Notes: generated by a model from the letters alone, not told the origin. A stretch of DNA of 64,000 nucleotides from Lentzea flava (GCF_014648475.1 NZ_BMRE01000026.1:52920-116919), one strand, 5' to 3'. Positions 17,357-26,650 are shown, numbered from the stretch's first letter. Made by a program: numbers and translations.

Positions 17357-18862
17357 ATGGTCGCAGCGCCGCCCGTCGTCGAGGCGACGGGAGTGACGAA
17401 GCGGTACGGGTCGACCGTGGCCCTGCACGACGCCGCCATCACCATCGAGCAGGGACAGACCCACGCGCTGGTGGGACGCAACGGGGCAGGCAAGTCGACC
17501 CTGGTGTCCGTCCTCACGGGACTGCAGGCACCGGACGAGGGCACCATCACGTTCGGTGGTGAGCCCGCTCCCCGGCTCACCGACCGCGACGCGTGGCGGC
17601 AACGGGTCGCGTGCGTCTACCAGAAGTCCACCATCCTGCCGGAGCTGACGGTCGCCGAGAACCTGTTCCTCAACCGGCACGACCACGGTCGCAGCGGCCT
17701 GATCAGCTGGAGGACGGTGCGGACCAAGGCACGCGAGCTGCTCGACACCTGGTCGGTCGACGTGGACGTGCGGCTGCCCGCCGGCGAGCTGGACGTCGAG
17801 CAGCGCCAGTTCGTGGAGATCGCGAGAGCGCTCTCGTTCGGCGCCCGCTTCATCATCCTCGACGAGCCGACCGCCCAGCTCGACGCCGCCGCCATCGCGA
17901 GGCTCTTCAGCCGCATCACCGAGCTCCAGCGACAGGGCGTCACGTTCCTGTTCATCAGCCACCACCTGCAGGAGGTCTACGAGATCTGCGACGTCGTGAC
18001 CGTGTTCCGCGACGCCCGGCACGTGCTGACCGCCGCCGTCGACTCGCTCCCCCGCGCCGACCTGGTGGCGGCGATGACCGGTGAGGCGGCGACGGAAACC
18101 GGCACGGGCCGCCGCACTCCAGCCGAGCACGCCGCCCCGGTGCTGGAGATGACGGACGCGGCGCTGCCCGGCGCGTACGAGGACGTGTCGTTCCAGGTCC
18201 GCGCGGGTGAGATCGTCGGACTGGCGGGCGCGGCGAGCAGCGGCCGGATCGAGATCGCCGAGACGATCGCGGGCCTGCGCGCCCCTGCCACCGGCTCACT
18301 GGAGATCGCGGGCACCCGCCCGCGTCCCGGCAGCGTGCCCGCGGCGCTGAGGGCGGGCGTCGGCTTCGTCCCGCAGGACCGCCACCACCAGGGTTACGTC
18401 GCGCAGATGTCCATCGCGGACAACGGAACCCTGACCATCCCGGATCGCCTGGGCAGAGCGGGTTTCATCGACGGGCGCCGCCGGGACGGCTTCGCCCGCG
18501 ACATGATCGGCAAGCTCGCGATCAAGACACCGGGACCGGAACTGCCGGTGTCCGGCCTCTCCGGCGGCAACCAGCAGAAGGTCGTGATGGCCCGCGCACT
18601 GGCGAACAACCCGAAGCTGCTGGTGCTGATCAACCCGACCGCCGGTGTCGACGTGCGGTCCAAGGAGTTCCTCCTCGGCAAGGTGGAAGAGGTCGCCGAG
18701 TCCGGTGCCGGTGTGGTCATCGCCTCCGACGAGCTCGACGACCTGCGGCTGTGCGATCGGGTTCTCGTGGTGTTCGGGGGACGCGTGGTCGCCGAGATGC
18801 CGCGCGGGTGGCACGACCACCGGCTGGTGGCCGCGATGGAAGGAGTCGAGCTCGATGACTGA
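17357..18862 (+). CDS. Sugar ABC transporter ATPase, duplicated (RbsA/MglA type)
   Basis: A 501-residue double ATPase. The first half has an intact Walker A (GRNGAGKS), a signature LDVEQRQFVEIARAL, and Walker B FIILDEPTAQLD. The second half has the usual degenerate Walker A of this family (GLAGAASSGRIEI) with signature LSGGNQQKVVMARAL and LLVLINPTAGVD, where Asn replaces the Asp-Glu of Walker B, so only the first site probably hydrolyses ATP. It powers the RbsC permease. The gene overlaps the permease start by 8 bases. Confidence 0.93.
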   Translation: MVAAPPVVEATGVTKRYGSTVALHDAAITIEQGQTHALVGRNGAGKSTLVSVLTGLQAPDEGTITFGGEPAPRLTDRDAWRQRVACVYQKSTILPELTVAENLFLNRHDHGRSGLISWRTVRTKARELLDTWSVDVDVRLPAGELDVEQRQFVEIARALSFGARFIILDEPTAQLDAAAIARLFSRITELQRQGVTFLFISHHLQEVYEICDVVTVFRDARHVLTAAVDSLPRADLVAAMTGEAATETGTGRRTPAEHAAPVLEMTDAALPGAYEDVSFQVRAGEIVGLAGAASSGRIEIAETIAGLRAPATGSLEIAGTRPRPGSVPAALRAGVGFVPQDRHHQGYVAQMSIADNGTLTIPDRLGRAGFIDGRRRDGFARDMIGKLAIKTPGPELPVSGLSGGNQQKVVMARALANNPKLLVLINPTAGVDVRSKEFLLGKVEEVAESGAGVVIASDELDDLRLCDRVLVVFGGRVVAEMPRGWHDHRLVAAMEGVELDD

Positions 18863-19871
18863 CACCCAAACCGCAGTCACCACTGCCGCCCCCGCCCCCA
18901 CCAGCCGGAAGATCGCCATCGCCCGGCTGCGCGACCTCGCCCTGATCCCCGCGATCATCGTGATCGCGATCGTCGGCCAGCTGGTCAGCCCGGTCTTCCT
19001 GCGCGGCGACAACCTCGTGAACGTCCTGCAGACCATGTCCGAGATCGCGATCCTGGTCCTGGCGCAGACCCTGGTGCTGATCGTCAAGAAGATGGACCTG
19101 TCACTGGAGTCCACGGTCGGCCTCGCACCCGGTGTCGCCGCCTGGCTCACCGTCCCCGTCGGCGCCGGGCACGGGCTCGGGCTGCTGCCGGGCGGCTGGT
19201 CGGTGCCGATCACGCTGGCGGTCGGCGTGGTGATCGGCGTGATCAACGCGTTGTTCATCATCCGGTTCGGGCTCAACGGTTTCATCGTCACGCTCGGCAT
19301 GCTGATCGTGCTGCGCGGCATCCTCACCGGCATCTCGGGCGGCCAGACGTTCTTCCGGCTGCCCGCGTCCATGCTCTACCTCGGCACGACGCAGTGGCTC
19401 GGCATGCCGGCGTCGGTCTGGCTGTGCCTGATCCTGTTCGCCGCGGGCATCGTGGTGCTCGGGTTCACGAGTTTCGGCCGGTCCCTCTACGCGATCGGCG
19501 GCAACGTCGACGCGGCGAAGGCCGCGGGCATCCGCACGGATCGGGTGCTGTGGATCGTGATCGTGACGGCGAGCCTGCTCGCGGCGCTCAGCGGTTTGCT
19601 GCTCTCCGGGCGCCTCGCCTCGGTCGCCTCGGCGCAGGGCAACGGTTACATCTTCACCGTGTTCGCCGCCGCCGTGATCGGTGGCATCAGTCTCAACGGC
19701 GGCAAGGGAACGATGTTCGGTGCCTTCACCGGCATCCTGCTGCTGTTCCTGATCCAGAACGTGCTGACGCTCGCGGGTGTTCCCGCCCAGTGGATCGGCG
19801 CGCTCAACGGCACGATCATCCTCATCGCGCTGGCGTTGTCCCGGGTCACCGGAGGCAAGGCCCAGGAGTAG
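18855..19871 (+). CDS. Sugar ABC transporter permease (RbsC type)
   Basis: A 338-residue polytopic membrane protein with 8-10 hydrophobic segments after a 30-residue cytoplasmic tail. The conserved YAIGGNVDAAKAAGI loop and the glycine-rich GGISLNGGKGTMFGA segment are family hallmarks. The ATG at 18855 overlaps the ATPase gene by 8 bases, so translation is coupled. With RbsB and RbsA it forms a complete monosaccharide importer, in contrast to the incomplete MalEFG-type set at 7457-10514. Confidence 0.92.
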   Translation: MTDTQTAVTTAAPAPTSRKIAIARLRDLALIPAIIVIAIVGQLVSPVFLRGDNLVNVLQTMSEIAILVLAQTLVLIVKKMDLSLESTVGLAPGVAAWLTVPVGAGHGLGLLPGGWSVPITLAVGVVIGVINALFIIRFGLNGFIVTLGMLIVLRGILTGISGGQTFFRLPASMLYLGTTQWLGMPASVWLCLILFAAGIVVLGFTSFGRSLYAIGGNVDAAKAAGIRTDRVLWIVIVTASLLAALSGLLLSGRLASVASAQGNGYIFTVFAAAVIGGISLNGGKGTMFGAFTGILLLFLIQNVLTLAGVPAQWIGALNGTIILIALALSRVTGGKAQE

Positions 19872-19879
19872 GAGTTCTC

Positions 19880-22705
19880 GTGACGCACCTCAACCGCAGG
19901 CGTTTCCTCGCCGCCACCGCGCTCACGGCAGGAGCGGCGTTGTCCGGTACCACGGCGAAGGCGGCACCGCCCGATCGCGGCATTCACGACACCAGCCCGG
20001 CATCGTCCTGGATGGACGGTTTCCTCACCGGCAACGGCGAGTACGGCGCGGTGCTCCACGGCGCGCCCGCGAGCGAGAAGGTGATCTTCAACTACCACCG
20101 GCTCGTGCTGCCGAACGGCACGCGTGCGGTCACGCCACCGGTGCTCGCCGGACGCCTGAACGCCGTGCGGGACAAGGCGCTCGCCGGTGACTACGCCGGT
20201 GCGAACCGGGACTTCGCCGCTGGCTGGTCGCTGCGCTGGACCCAGACCTACCACCCGGCGTACGAGCTGCGGATCACGACGGCGACCACCAGCTTCGCAA
20301 ACTACAGCAGGGTCACCGACTTCCGCACCGGCGAGGTCAGCTCCAGCTGGACGGACACCAACGGCACCTGGACCAGACGGGCGTTCGTCTCCCGTGCCGA
20401 CAGGGTGATCGTCCACGAACTGCTGCCCGCGACCGGCCGCACGGTCGACGTCACGCTGAGCGTGAGCACCGCGCTGGACGGAGCACCGTCGAGCGTCGGC
20501 TACGCCACGCTGGCCACGGTCTCGAACGGGTCGGGCTACCTGAACCTGCGCGGCACCTATCCGGCCGGGCAGGGCGCGTTCGGCTACGAGGGCGTCACCA
20601 GGGTCGTGCCCACCGGCGGCACGGTCACCGCGAACGGCGCCACGATCGTCGTGACCGGAGCGAGCAGACTGGTGCTGCTCACCAAACTCGACCGCTACGA
20701 GTCGGCGGCCTGGGACGCCAAACCGCTGCACGCGGCGTTGGCGTCGATCAGCGCGGACTACGCGGCGCTGCTCGCCAGGCACACCGCGATCCACACCGAG
20801 ATGTACGACCGCTCGCGGCTGGACCTGAACGTGTCCGACGCCGACCGCAGGCTGTCCACCAGCGAGCTGATCGCACGGCAGAACAACAACAAGAGCGTCA
20901 TCGACCTGGCGTTGCTGGAACGTCTCTACGACTCCGGCCGCTACCTCTTCATCAGCTCCAGCGGTGTCCTCCCACCGCGCCTGACCGGCATCTGGACGGG
21001 CACCTGGTCCGGTGCCTGGGCCGACGACTTCACCACCGACGCCAACGTCAACCTCCAGGTGGCGGGCGGCAACATCCTCGACACCACCGAGGCGATGCAG
21101 GGCTACTTCACCCTGATCCTCGGCCAGCTGAACCACTGGCGCACCAACGCGCGAAACCTCTACGGGGCACGCGGTTTCCTCGCGCCGACCCGCACCGACG
21201 GCGAGTACGGCCACATGCTGCACTTCGACAGCGGTTTCCCCGGCCAGTGCTGGACCGGCGGCGCCGACTGGCTGCTCTACCCGCTGCTCGAGTACTACGA
21301 GGTCACCGGCGACCAGGCGTTCCTGCGCGACAAGCTCGGGCCCGCGCTCATGGAGCTGGCCCTGTTCTACGAGGACTTCCTGACCCGCACGGACGCGAGC
21401 GGCAAGGTCGTCTTCGTGCCCTGCTACTCGGTGGAGAACGCGCCCGGCAACACCGGCGTCGGCCTGAGCGTCAACGCCACCGGCGAGATCATGGCGGGCA
21501 AGCACGCGCTGCAGGCGGCGATCTTCGCCGCCACCACCCTGGGCGTCGACCAGGCCGGCGTCCAGCGCTGGAAAGCGTTGCTGGCCAAGATGCCCGCCTA
21601 CCGGACCAACAGCGACGGCGCGCTCGCCGAGTGGTCGTGGCCGAGCCTGAGCGACCAGTACAACCACCGGCACGTCCAGCAACTCTACGGCGCGTGGCCG
21701 TTGCACGAGATCAACCCGGAGGAGACCCCAGACCTCGTCCGCACCGGGCTGCGGGCACTGGAGGTCCGCGGCGACCAGAACATCTCCGCCCACGGCAGCC
21801 TGCACCGCGCACTGGCGGGCGCCCGGCTCAAGGACGGCGGCAAGGTCTACGACAACCTGCGCAAGATCATCGGCAACAACATGGTCTTCAAGTCGCTGAT
21901 GACGTCGCACAACCCCAACCTGGACATCTACAACGCCGACGCCGCCAACGCGATCCCCGGCGTGCTCGGCGAGGCCCTGCTCTACTCCCGGCCCGGCGTG
22001 CTGGAACTCCTGCCCGCTCTGCCGGGACAGCTCACCAAGGGCACGATCACCGGCATGCGCGCCCGCGGCCGCATCCGCGTGCACAGCCTCAGCTGGGACC
22101 TGTCCGCGCGCACGGCCACCGTGTCGATCACCTCCGCCGTCGACCAGACCGTCACCCTCATCAGCCGGCGCGGCATGACGTCCGTGTCCACCACAGCGCC
22201 GATCGCCCCGTCACCACTCGGCTCACACGCCAGGCAACTCACTCTCGTCGCCGGACAGCGCACCGATGTCGCGGTGTCCTTGCAGAGCGGCTGGTTCCGG
22301 TTGGTGAACCGCCGCAGCGGCAAGGTTCTCGACGTCACCGGCGCGGGCAGCGGTGACGGCGCCAAGGTGATCCAGTGGACGTGGTCGGGCAGCACCAACC
22401 AGCAGTGGCAGCTCGCGTCCAACGCGGACGGCTCGGCCCGGCTCGTCGCCCGGCACAGCGGCCGCGTTCTCACGAGCCCTGGCGGCTCCGCCCAGGGCGC
22501 CCAGCTCGAACAGTGGACGGACACCGGCGGCGACCACCAGTGGTGGAAGGTCGTCGACGCGGGCGGCGGGTACGTGCAGCTCGTCAACGTGCGCACCGGG
22601 TGGTACGCGGACGTCGACGGCGGCTCCCAGACCGACGGCGCCAAGGTGATCCAGTGGCCTGCCAACGGTGCCACGAACCAGCAGTGGCAAATCGTCTGGC
22701 TCTGA
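19880..22705 (+). CDS. Tat-exported GH95-like alpha-L-fucosidase with C-terminal ricin-type lectin domain
   Basis: A 941-residue secreted enzyme. The N-terminus HLNRRRFLAATALTAGAALS is a twin-arginine signal. The catalytic part (about 35-800) has the GH95 layout: N-terminal beta domain with FLTGNGEYGAVLHG, and a helical barrel with the LTGIWTGTWSG turn and the paired asparagines TDANVNLQ that correspond to the catalytic-water Asn-x-Asn of GH95. The segment equivalent to the base Asp (FQIDGNFG in the second GH95) is changed to NLDIYNAD, so it is a divergent member. The C-terminal 140 residues are a ricin-type trefoil with NQQWQL, DHQWWKV and NQQWQIV. GTG start 8 bp after the permease stop, with AGGAG upstream. 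It should release L-fucose for the importer. Confidence 0.75.
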   Translation: MTHLNRRRFLAATALTAGAALSGTTAKAAPPDRGIHDTSPASSWMDGFLTGNGEYGAVLHGAPASEKVIFNYHRLVLPNGTRAVTPPVLAGRLNAVRDKALAGDYAGANRDFAAGWSLRWTQTYHPAYELRITTATTSFANYSRVTDFRTGEVSSSWTDTNGTWTRRAFVSRADRVIVHELLPATGRTVDVTLSVSTALDGAPSSVGYATLATVSNGSGYLNLRGTYPAGQGAFGYEGVTRVVPTGGTVTANGATIVVTGASRLVLLTKLDRYESAAWDAKPLHAALASISADYAALLARHTAIHTEMYDRSRLDLNVSDADRRLSTSELIARQNNNKSVIDLALLERLYDSGRYLFISSSGVLPPRLTGIWTGTWSGAWADDFTTDANVNLQVAGGNILDTTEAMQGYFTLILGQLNHWRTNARNLYGARGFLAPTRTDGEYGHMLHFDSGFPGQCWTGGADWLLYPLLEYYEVTGDQAFLRDKLGPALMELALFYEDFLTRTDASGKVVFVPCYSVENAPGNTGVGLSVNATGEIMAGKHALQAAIFAATTLGVDQAGVQRWKALLAKMPAYRTNSDGALAEWSWPSLSDQYNHRHVQQLYGAWPLHEINPEETPDLVRTGLRALEVRGDQNISAHGSLHRALAGARLKDGGKVYDNLRKIIGNNMVFKSLMTSHNPNLDIYNADAANAIPGVLGEALLYSRPGVLELLPALPGQLTKGTITGMRARGRIRVHSLSWDLSARTATVSITSAVDQTVTLISRRGMTSVSTTAPIAPSPLGSHARQLTLVAGQRTDVAVSLQSGWFRLVNRRSGKVLDVTGAGSGDGAKVIQWTWSGSTNQQWQLASNADGSARLVARHSGRVLTSPGGSAQGAQLEQWTDTGGDHQWWKVVDAGGGYVQLVNVRTGWYADVDGGSQTDGAKVIQWPANGATNQQWQIVWL

Positions 22706-22735
22706 CCCCACCCCGAACCCCGATTTGTTGATCTC

Positions 22736-22784
22736 GATGAAGGGCTCCTTCATCCACGAGGGGTCGATGAAGGGGCCCTTCATC
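22736..22784. repeat. Two copies of an intergenic palindrome GATGAAGG-N-CCTTCATC
   Basis: Two 19-base palindromes lie 11 bp apart: 22736-22754 (8-base arms, loop GCT) and 22766-22784 (9-base arms, one-base centre). The first is identical to 63912-63930 and both are followed by CAC or CCG. They fill part of the 279 bp gap after the GH95-like gene. They may terminate transcription as hairpins but are not followed by a T-run. Confidence 0.8.
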
Positions 22785-22888
22785 CCGAACTTGCGCGCCA
22801 CGCGAGTTCACCCGGTCGTTCAGGTGACGTAGTGGGCTTTACCGCGCTCGGACCAGCGAGCTGAGCCGAGTGCCCCGTCCTGGTAGCG

Positions 22889-22918
22889 GCTGAACGGCGC
22901 TTGTCGGCGCCGTTCAGC
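22889..22918. terminator. Hairpin after the fucose import operon
   Basis: Arms GCTGAACGGCGC (22889-22900) and GCGCCGTTCAGC (22907-22918) pair perfectly around a 6-base loop, without a T-run. It lies between the operon end and the CebR-type box of the cellulase gene. Confidence 0.6.
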
Positions 22919-22934
22919 TCACCCTACGGTCATG

Positions 22935-22948
22935 TGGGAGCGCTCCCA
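22935..22948. promoter_or_regulatory. CebR-type operator TGGGAGCGCTCCCA (perfect)
   Basis: The exact 14-base palindrome known as the CebR/CelR cellulose-regulon box in actinobacteria, 36 bp before the GH9 cellulase start. A cellobiose-responsive LacI-type repressor is expected to bind it; none of the regulators in this window is obviously that protein. Confidence 0.9.
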
Positions 22949-22984
22949 GAAATCCCGTCGACGAGGACGGAGAACCTCACGACC

Positions 22985-25561
22985 ATGAGAACGCAACCCC
23001 CACGCCTGCTCGCTGCCGCCCTGGTGACAGCACTGGCCGCGAGCACGTTCCCCGCCGTGGGCACGGCCTTGGCCGTGGACTACGAGCGCGTGCTCAACGG
23101 CACCTTCGAGAACGGCTCCGCCGATCCCTGGTGGAGCAGCGCCGGCGTGACCAACCGGGTCACCGGTGGCGAGCTGTGCGCCTCGGTCACCGGCGGCACG
23201 ACCAACCCCTGGGACGCTCTCGTCGGGCAGAACGGCGTGCCGTTCGAGAGCGGGCAGTCGTACACCCTGTCGTTCGACGCGCACGCCACCACCGCGCAGA
23301 CCGTCGCCGCCGCGGCCGGCGAAAGCGTGAGCCCGTACCGGGGAATCGCCCGGCAGGAGTTCGCGCTCACGCCCGCGAAGCAGCGCTTCACCTTCACCTT
23401 CACGTCCACTCTGGACTTCCCGGACGCGGGCAACGGCCAGCTCGCCTTCCAGCTGGGCGGCCAGTCGTTCGCCAACACGATCTGCGTCGACAACGTCTCG
23501 CTGATCGGCGGCGTGAAGCCGCCCGGCGGCATCACCCCCAACCCCACCAGGAAGGTTCAGGTCGACCTGGTCGGCTACGTGCCCGGCCTGCCCAAGCGGG
23601 CCACGCTCGTCTCCACCGCCACCACCCCGCAGACGTGGACGCTGAAGAACTCGGCCGGTGCGACCGTGGCCACGGGTCAGACCACGCCGAAGGGTGCGGA
23701 CGCGACGTCCGGCGACTCGGTGCACCTGATCGACTTCTCGTCGTTCGACACGCAGGGCACCGGGTACACGTTGTCCGTCGGTGCCGACAGCAGCTTCCCG
23801 TTCGACATCTCCTCCGACGCGATCAAGAAGCTGCGCTACGACTCGCTCGCGTTCTTCTACCACCAGCGCAGCGGCACCCCGATCGACGCGCAGTTCGTGG
23901 GCGCGGAGTACGCACGCCCGGCCGGCCACGTCAACGTCGCGCCGAACCAGGGCGACAACAACGTGCCGTGCCGCACCGATCTGGCCTGCGGCTACACGCT
24001 CGACGTGCGCGGCGGCTGGTACGACGCGGGCGACCACGGCAAGTACGTGGTCAACGGCGGCATCGCGGCGTGGCAGCTGCTCAACTCCTACGAGCGGGCC
24101 TCGAGGATCGGTGACGCGTCGGCGTTCCGCGACGGCTCGATGGCCATCCCGGAGAAGTCCAACGGCGTGCCGGACCTGCTCGACGAGGCACGCTGGGAGG
24201 TCGACTTCCTGCTGAAGATGCAGGCACCGGACGGCATGGCGCACCACAAGATCCACGACGCGGCGTGGACGGCACTGCCGACCCGGCCGGAGCTGGACGA
24301 CCAGGTGCGCAGGCTGTCGGCGACCAGCACCGCCGCGACGCTGAACCTGGCCGCGGTGGCCGCGCAGGCGTCCCGGCTCTGGCGCGGCATCGACGCGACG
24401 TACTCCGCGAAACTGCTCGCGGCGGCGCGCAAGGCGTACACGGCGGCCAAGGCCAACCCCGCGAAGCTCGCCGACCCCAACGACAACGTCGGCGGCGGCG
24501 CGTACGACGACAAGACCGTGAGCGACGAGTTCTACTGGGCCGCCGCGGAGCTGTACGCGACCACCGGCGAGGCCGCGTACCGCACCGACGTGACCGCGTC
24601 CCCGCACTACAAGGCGGCCAGCCTGAGCAGGGCCGGCTTCTTCTGGGGTGGAACGGCTCCGCTGGGTGACATCACGCTCGCCCTGGCCCCGAACGGCCTG
24701 CCGGCGGCGGACATCGCGGCGATCAAGTCCGCGTTCGCCTCCGTGGCGGACCAGCACCTGACCGCCATGGCTGCAATGGGGTACGCGGCGCCGTACGACA
24801 ACAGCACCGACGGCTACGTCTGGGGCTCGAACTCCGCCGTCCTGAACAACGCCCAGGTGCTCGCGCTGGCACACGACTTCACCGGTGCCGCCAAGTACCG
24901 CGACGGCGTGTTCGAGGCGCTGCACTACCTGCTCGGCCGCAACCCGCTCAGCACCTCGTACGTCGCGGGCTACGGCGACCAGGCCGTGCGCAACGTCCAC
25001 CACCGGTTCTGGGCGCACCAGAACGACGCCACGCTGCCGATCGCGCCGCCCGGATCGTTGTCCGGCGGCCCGAACAGCGCGTTGCAGGACCCCGTGGCCC
25101 AGCGGGTGCTCGTCGGCTGCCCGCAGCAGAAGTGCTGGGTCGACGACATCGGCGCCTACTCGGTGAACGAGGTGGCGGTCAACTGGAACTCGGCACTCGC
25201 CTGGGTGTCTGGCTGGGCGGCGGAGAAGTCCGGCACGCCGGTGACGAAGCCGGACTGCGAGGTCCGCTACGACGCCAACAAGTGGCAGACCGGCCTGTCC
25301 GCGCACGTGTCGCTCACCAACACCGGCACCACGGCGTGGAACGGGTGGAAGCTCGCGTTCTCCTTCCCCGGCACGCAGAAGGTCACCACCGGGTGGTCGG
25401 CGAACTGGAGCCAGACCGGCCGCGACGTCACCGCGACCAACATGCCGTGGAACGGCCAGGTCGAACCGGGCAAGTCCGTCTACATCGGATTCAACGCCTC
25501 CGGCAGCGGATCCGATCCTGCCGCGTTCACCGTGAACGGCAAGACCTGCAAGACCGGCTGA
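22985..25561 (+). CDS. GH9 endoglucanase with CBM4-like, Ig-like and CBM2 modules
   Basis: An 858-residue secreted cellulase. Residues 1-30 are a Sec signal ending ALA; about 31-175 form a CBM4/9-like beta-sandwich (VLNGTFENGSADPWW); about 188-280 an N-terminal Ig-like domain of GH9; about 285-745 the catalytic domain; and about 757-858 a CBM2. The GH9 active site is intact: DVRGGWYDAGDHGKYV with the paired Asp, HHRFWAH, and DDIGAYSVNEVAVNWN with the Asp and proton-donor Glu. It cuts beta-1,4-glucan. The ATG at 22985 follows a CebR-type box, and a strong hairpin follows the stop. Confidence 0.95.
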   Translation: MRTQPPRLLAAALVTALAASTFPAVGTALAVDYERVLNGTFENGSADPWWSSAGVTNRVTGGELCASVTGGTTNPWDALVGQNGVPFESGQSYTLSFDAHATTAQTVAAAAGESVSPYRGIARQEFALTPAKQRFTFTFTSTLDFPDAGNGQLAFQLGGQSFANTICVDNVSLIGGVKPPGGITPNPTRKVQVDLVGYVPGLPKRATLVSTATTPQTWTLKNSAGATVATGQTTPKGADATSGDSVHLIDFSSFDTQGTGYTLSVGADSSFPFDISSDAIKKLRYDSLAFFYHQRSGTPIDAQFVGAEYARPAGHVNVAPNQGDNNVPCRTDLACGYTLDVRGGWYDAGDHGKYVVNGGIAAWQLLNSYERASRIGDASAFRDGSMAIPEKSNGVPDLLDEARWEVDFLLKMQAPDGMAHHKIHDAAWTALPTRPELDDQVRRLSATSTAATLNLAAVAAQASRLWRGIDATYSAKLLAAARKAYTAAKANPAKLADPNDNVGGGAYDDKTVSDEFYWAAAELYATTGEAAYRTDVTASPHYKAASLSRAGFFWGGTAPLGDITLALAPNGLPAADIAAIKSAFASVADQHLTAMAAMGYAAPYDNSTDGYVWGSNSAVLNNAQVLALAHDFTGAAKYRDGVFEALHYLLGRNPLSTSYVAGYGDQAVRNVHHRFWAHQNDATLPIAPPGSLSGGPNSALQDPVAQRVLVGCPQQKCWVDDIGAYSVNEVAVNWNSALAWVSGWAAEKSGTPVTKPDCEVRYDANKWQTGLSAHVSLTNTGTTAWNGWKLAFSFPGTQKVTTGWSANWSQTGRDVTATNMPWNGQVEPGKSVYIGFNASGSGSDPAAFTVNGKTCKTG

Positions 25562-25588
25562 TCGGGCTCATTCCTGATCCAGCCTGAA

Positions 25589-25633
25589 CCGCTGCCGCAC
25601 ACGGCCGACGCGCCCCGGCCTGTGCGGCAGCGG
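25589..25633. terminator. Hairpin downstream of GH9
   Basis: Perfect 13-base arms CCGCTGCCGCACA (25589-25601) and TGTGCGGCAGCGG (25621-25633). No T-run follows. It separates GH9 from the small sigma region 4 gene, whose ribosome site begins 13 bp later. Confidence 0.65.
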
Positions 25634-25659
25634 CGTCCGGATCCCGGGAGGAGACCACT

Positions 25660-25887
25660 GTGGAGCGCGACCACGGCAGTGCCTCCGCCCGGCTCATCGC
25701 GGACGCGCTCGCACAACTCACGCGCGAACACCGCGAGGTGATCACGCGGGCGTACTACCGCGGCGAGACCGTCGCCGAGCTAGCGGAGACGCTGAACGTC
25801 CCGCAGGACACCGTGAAGTCCCGGATGCACCACGGTCTGCGCGCGTTCCGCCGGGCGCTGCGGGAGAACGGCGTCACCGTTGCGTGA
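25660..25887 (+). CDS. Orphan sigma-70 region 4 (ECF-type) protein
   Basis: A 75-residue protein consisting of little more than a sigma region 4 helix-turn-helix: ALAQLTREHREVITRAYYRGETVAELAETLNVPQDTVKSRMHHGLRAFRRAL. ECF sigma factors need region 2 to bind the -10 element and core polymerase; it is missing, and no region 2 is encoded upstream, where GH9 and its hairpin lie. A strong ribosome site (GGGAGGAG, 7 bp before GTG) argues that it is expressed rather than a random remnant. It may be a degraded sigma factor, or act as a stand-alone DNA-binding/anti-activator protein. Its 3' end overlaps the convergent AraC gene by 14 bases. Confidence 0.65.
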   Translation: MERDHGSASARLIADALAQLTREHREVITRAYYRGETVAELAETLNVPQDTVKSRMHHGLRAFRRALRENGVTVA

Positions 25888-26632
25888 ACGACCGCACCGC
25901 ACGGGGTGACTGCCCCAGCTCGCGGCGGCACACCTTGTTGAACGCCTGCAGGTCCGGGATGCCGACCGCCGCCGCCACGGCGCTGACCGACAGCGTCGAA
26001 GCCGTGAGCAGGTGCCGGGCCCGTTCCACCCGGCGCCGCCGGATGTAGGCCACCACCGTGGACCCGGTGCGGGCGCGGAACAACCGCGTCAGGTGGTTGT
26101 GCGACACCCCGGCCACCTTCGCCACCTCCGCGACCGACAACGACGTCGCCAGGTTCGCCTCGATGTGCGCGGCGGCCACCGCGACCGGATCGGCCACGTC
26201 CCGCCCCGCCGGACCCGCGTCCGTCAGCTGCCACAGCACGGTCCACAGGTGAGCCGCGGCCCGCGCGGGTGCGGCGGCGAGAGCGCCTCGCATCAGCCCG
26301 GTGATCAGCGGCCTGCTCGGCCCGACGTCCTGCATCACCTGTGCCACCTGACGTTCCGCGGTGCCGTCGAGGCGCAGGTGGGCGTAGAGGTGCTCGGACC
26401 TGCCGCGGTACCGGTAGCGCACCTCGGCTCCTGGCGGGATCAGGCTCGCGCGGCCGGGAGCGATGCGGTGGACCACGCCACCCACCTCGACCGCGCCTTC
26501 GTAGCCGTAGAGGTGCAACTGCCAGAGGTCGGGCAGCAGGAAGACATCCTCGAGCGTCGTGACCCCGTGCACCCCGACGCCCATGTCCGCCACGAAAGGC
26601 GGCTCGCTCAAGGGAAGCACGACCTCCAGCAC
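25874..26632 (-). CDS. AraC-family transcriptional regulator
   Basis: A 252-residue regulator with an N-terminal cupin-like sensor (IAPGRASLIPPGAEVRYRYRG) and a C-terminal double helix-turn-helix (LSVAEVAKVAGVSHNHLTRLFRARTGSTVVAYIRRRRVERARHLL...). It starts with GTG and diverges from the dioxygenase-like gene at 26703 across a 70 bp gap that contains the inverted repeat GTGGGT-N7-ACCCAC. By position it controls that gene pair. The cupin part resembles those that sense sugars, but the ligand is unknown. Confidence 0.87.
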   Translation of the reverse strand: MLEVVLPLSEPPFVADMGVGVHGVTTLEDVFLLPDLWQLHLYGYEGAVEVGGVVHRIAPGRASLIPPGAEVRYRYRGRSEHLYAHLRLDGTAERQVAQVMQDVGPSRPLITGLMRGALAAAPARAAAHLWTVLWQLTDAGPAGRDVADPVAVAAAHIEANLATSLSVAEVAKVAGVSHNHLTRLFRARTGSTVVAYIRRRRVERARHLLTASTLSVSAVAAAVGIPDLQAFNKVCRRELGQSPRAVRSFTQR

Positions 26633-26650
26633 GGTGAAAAACTACCAGCA

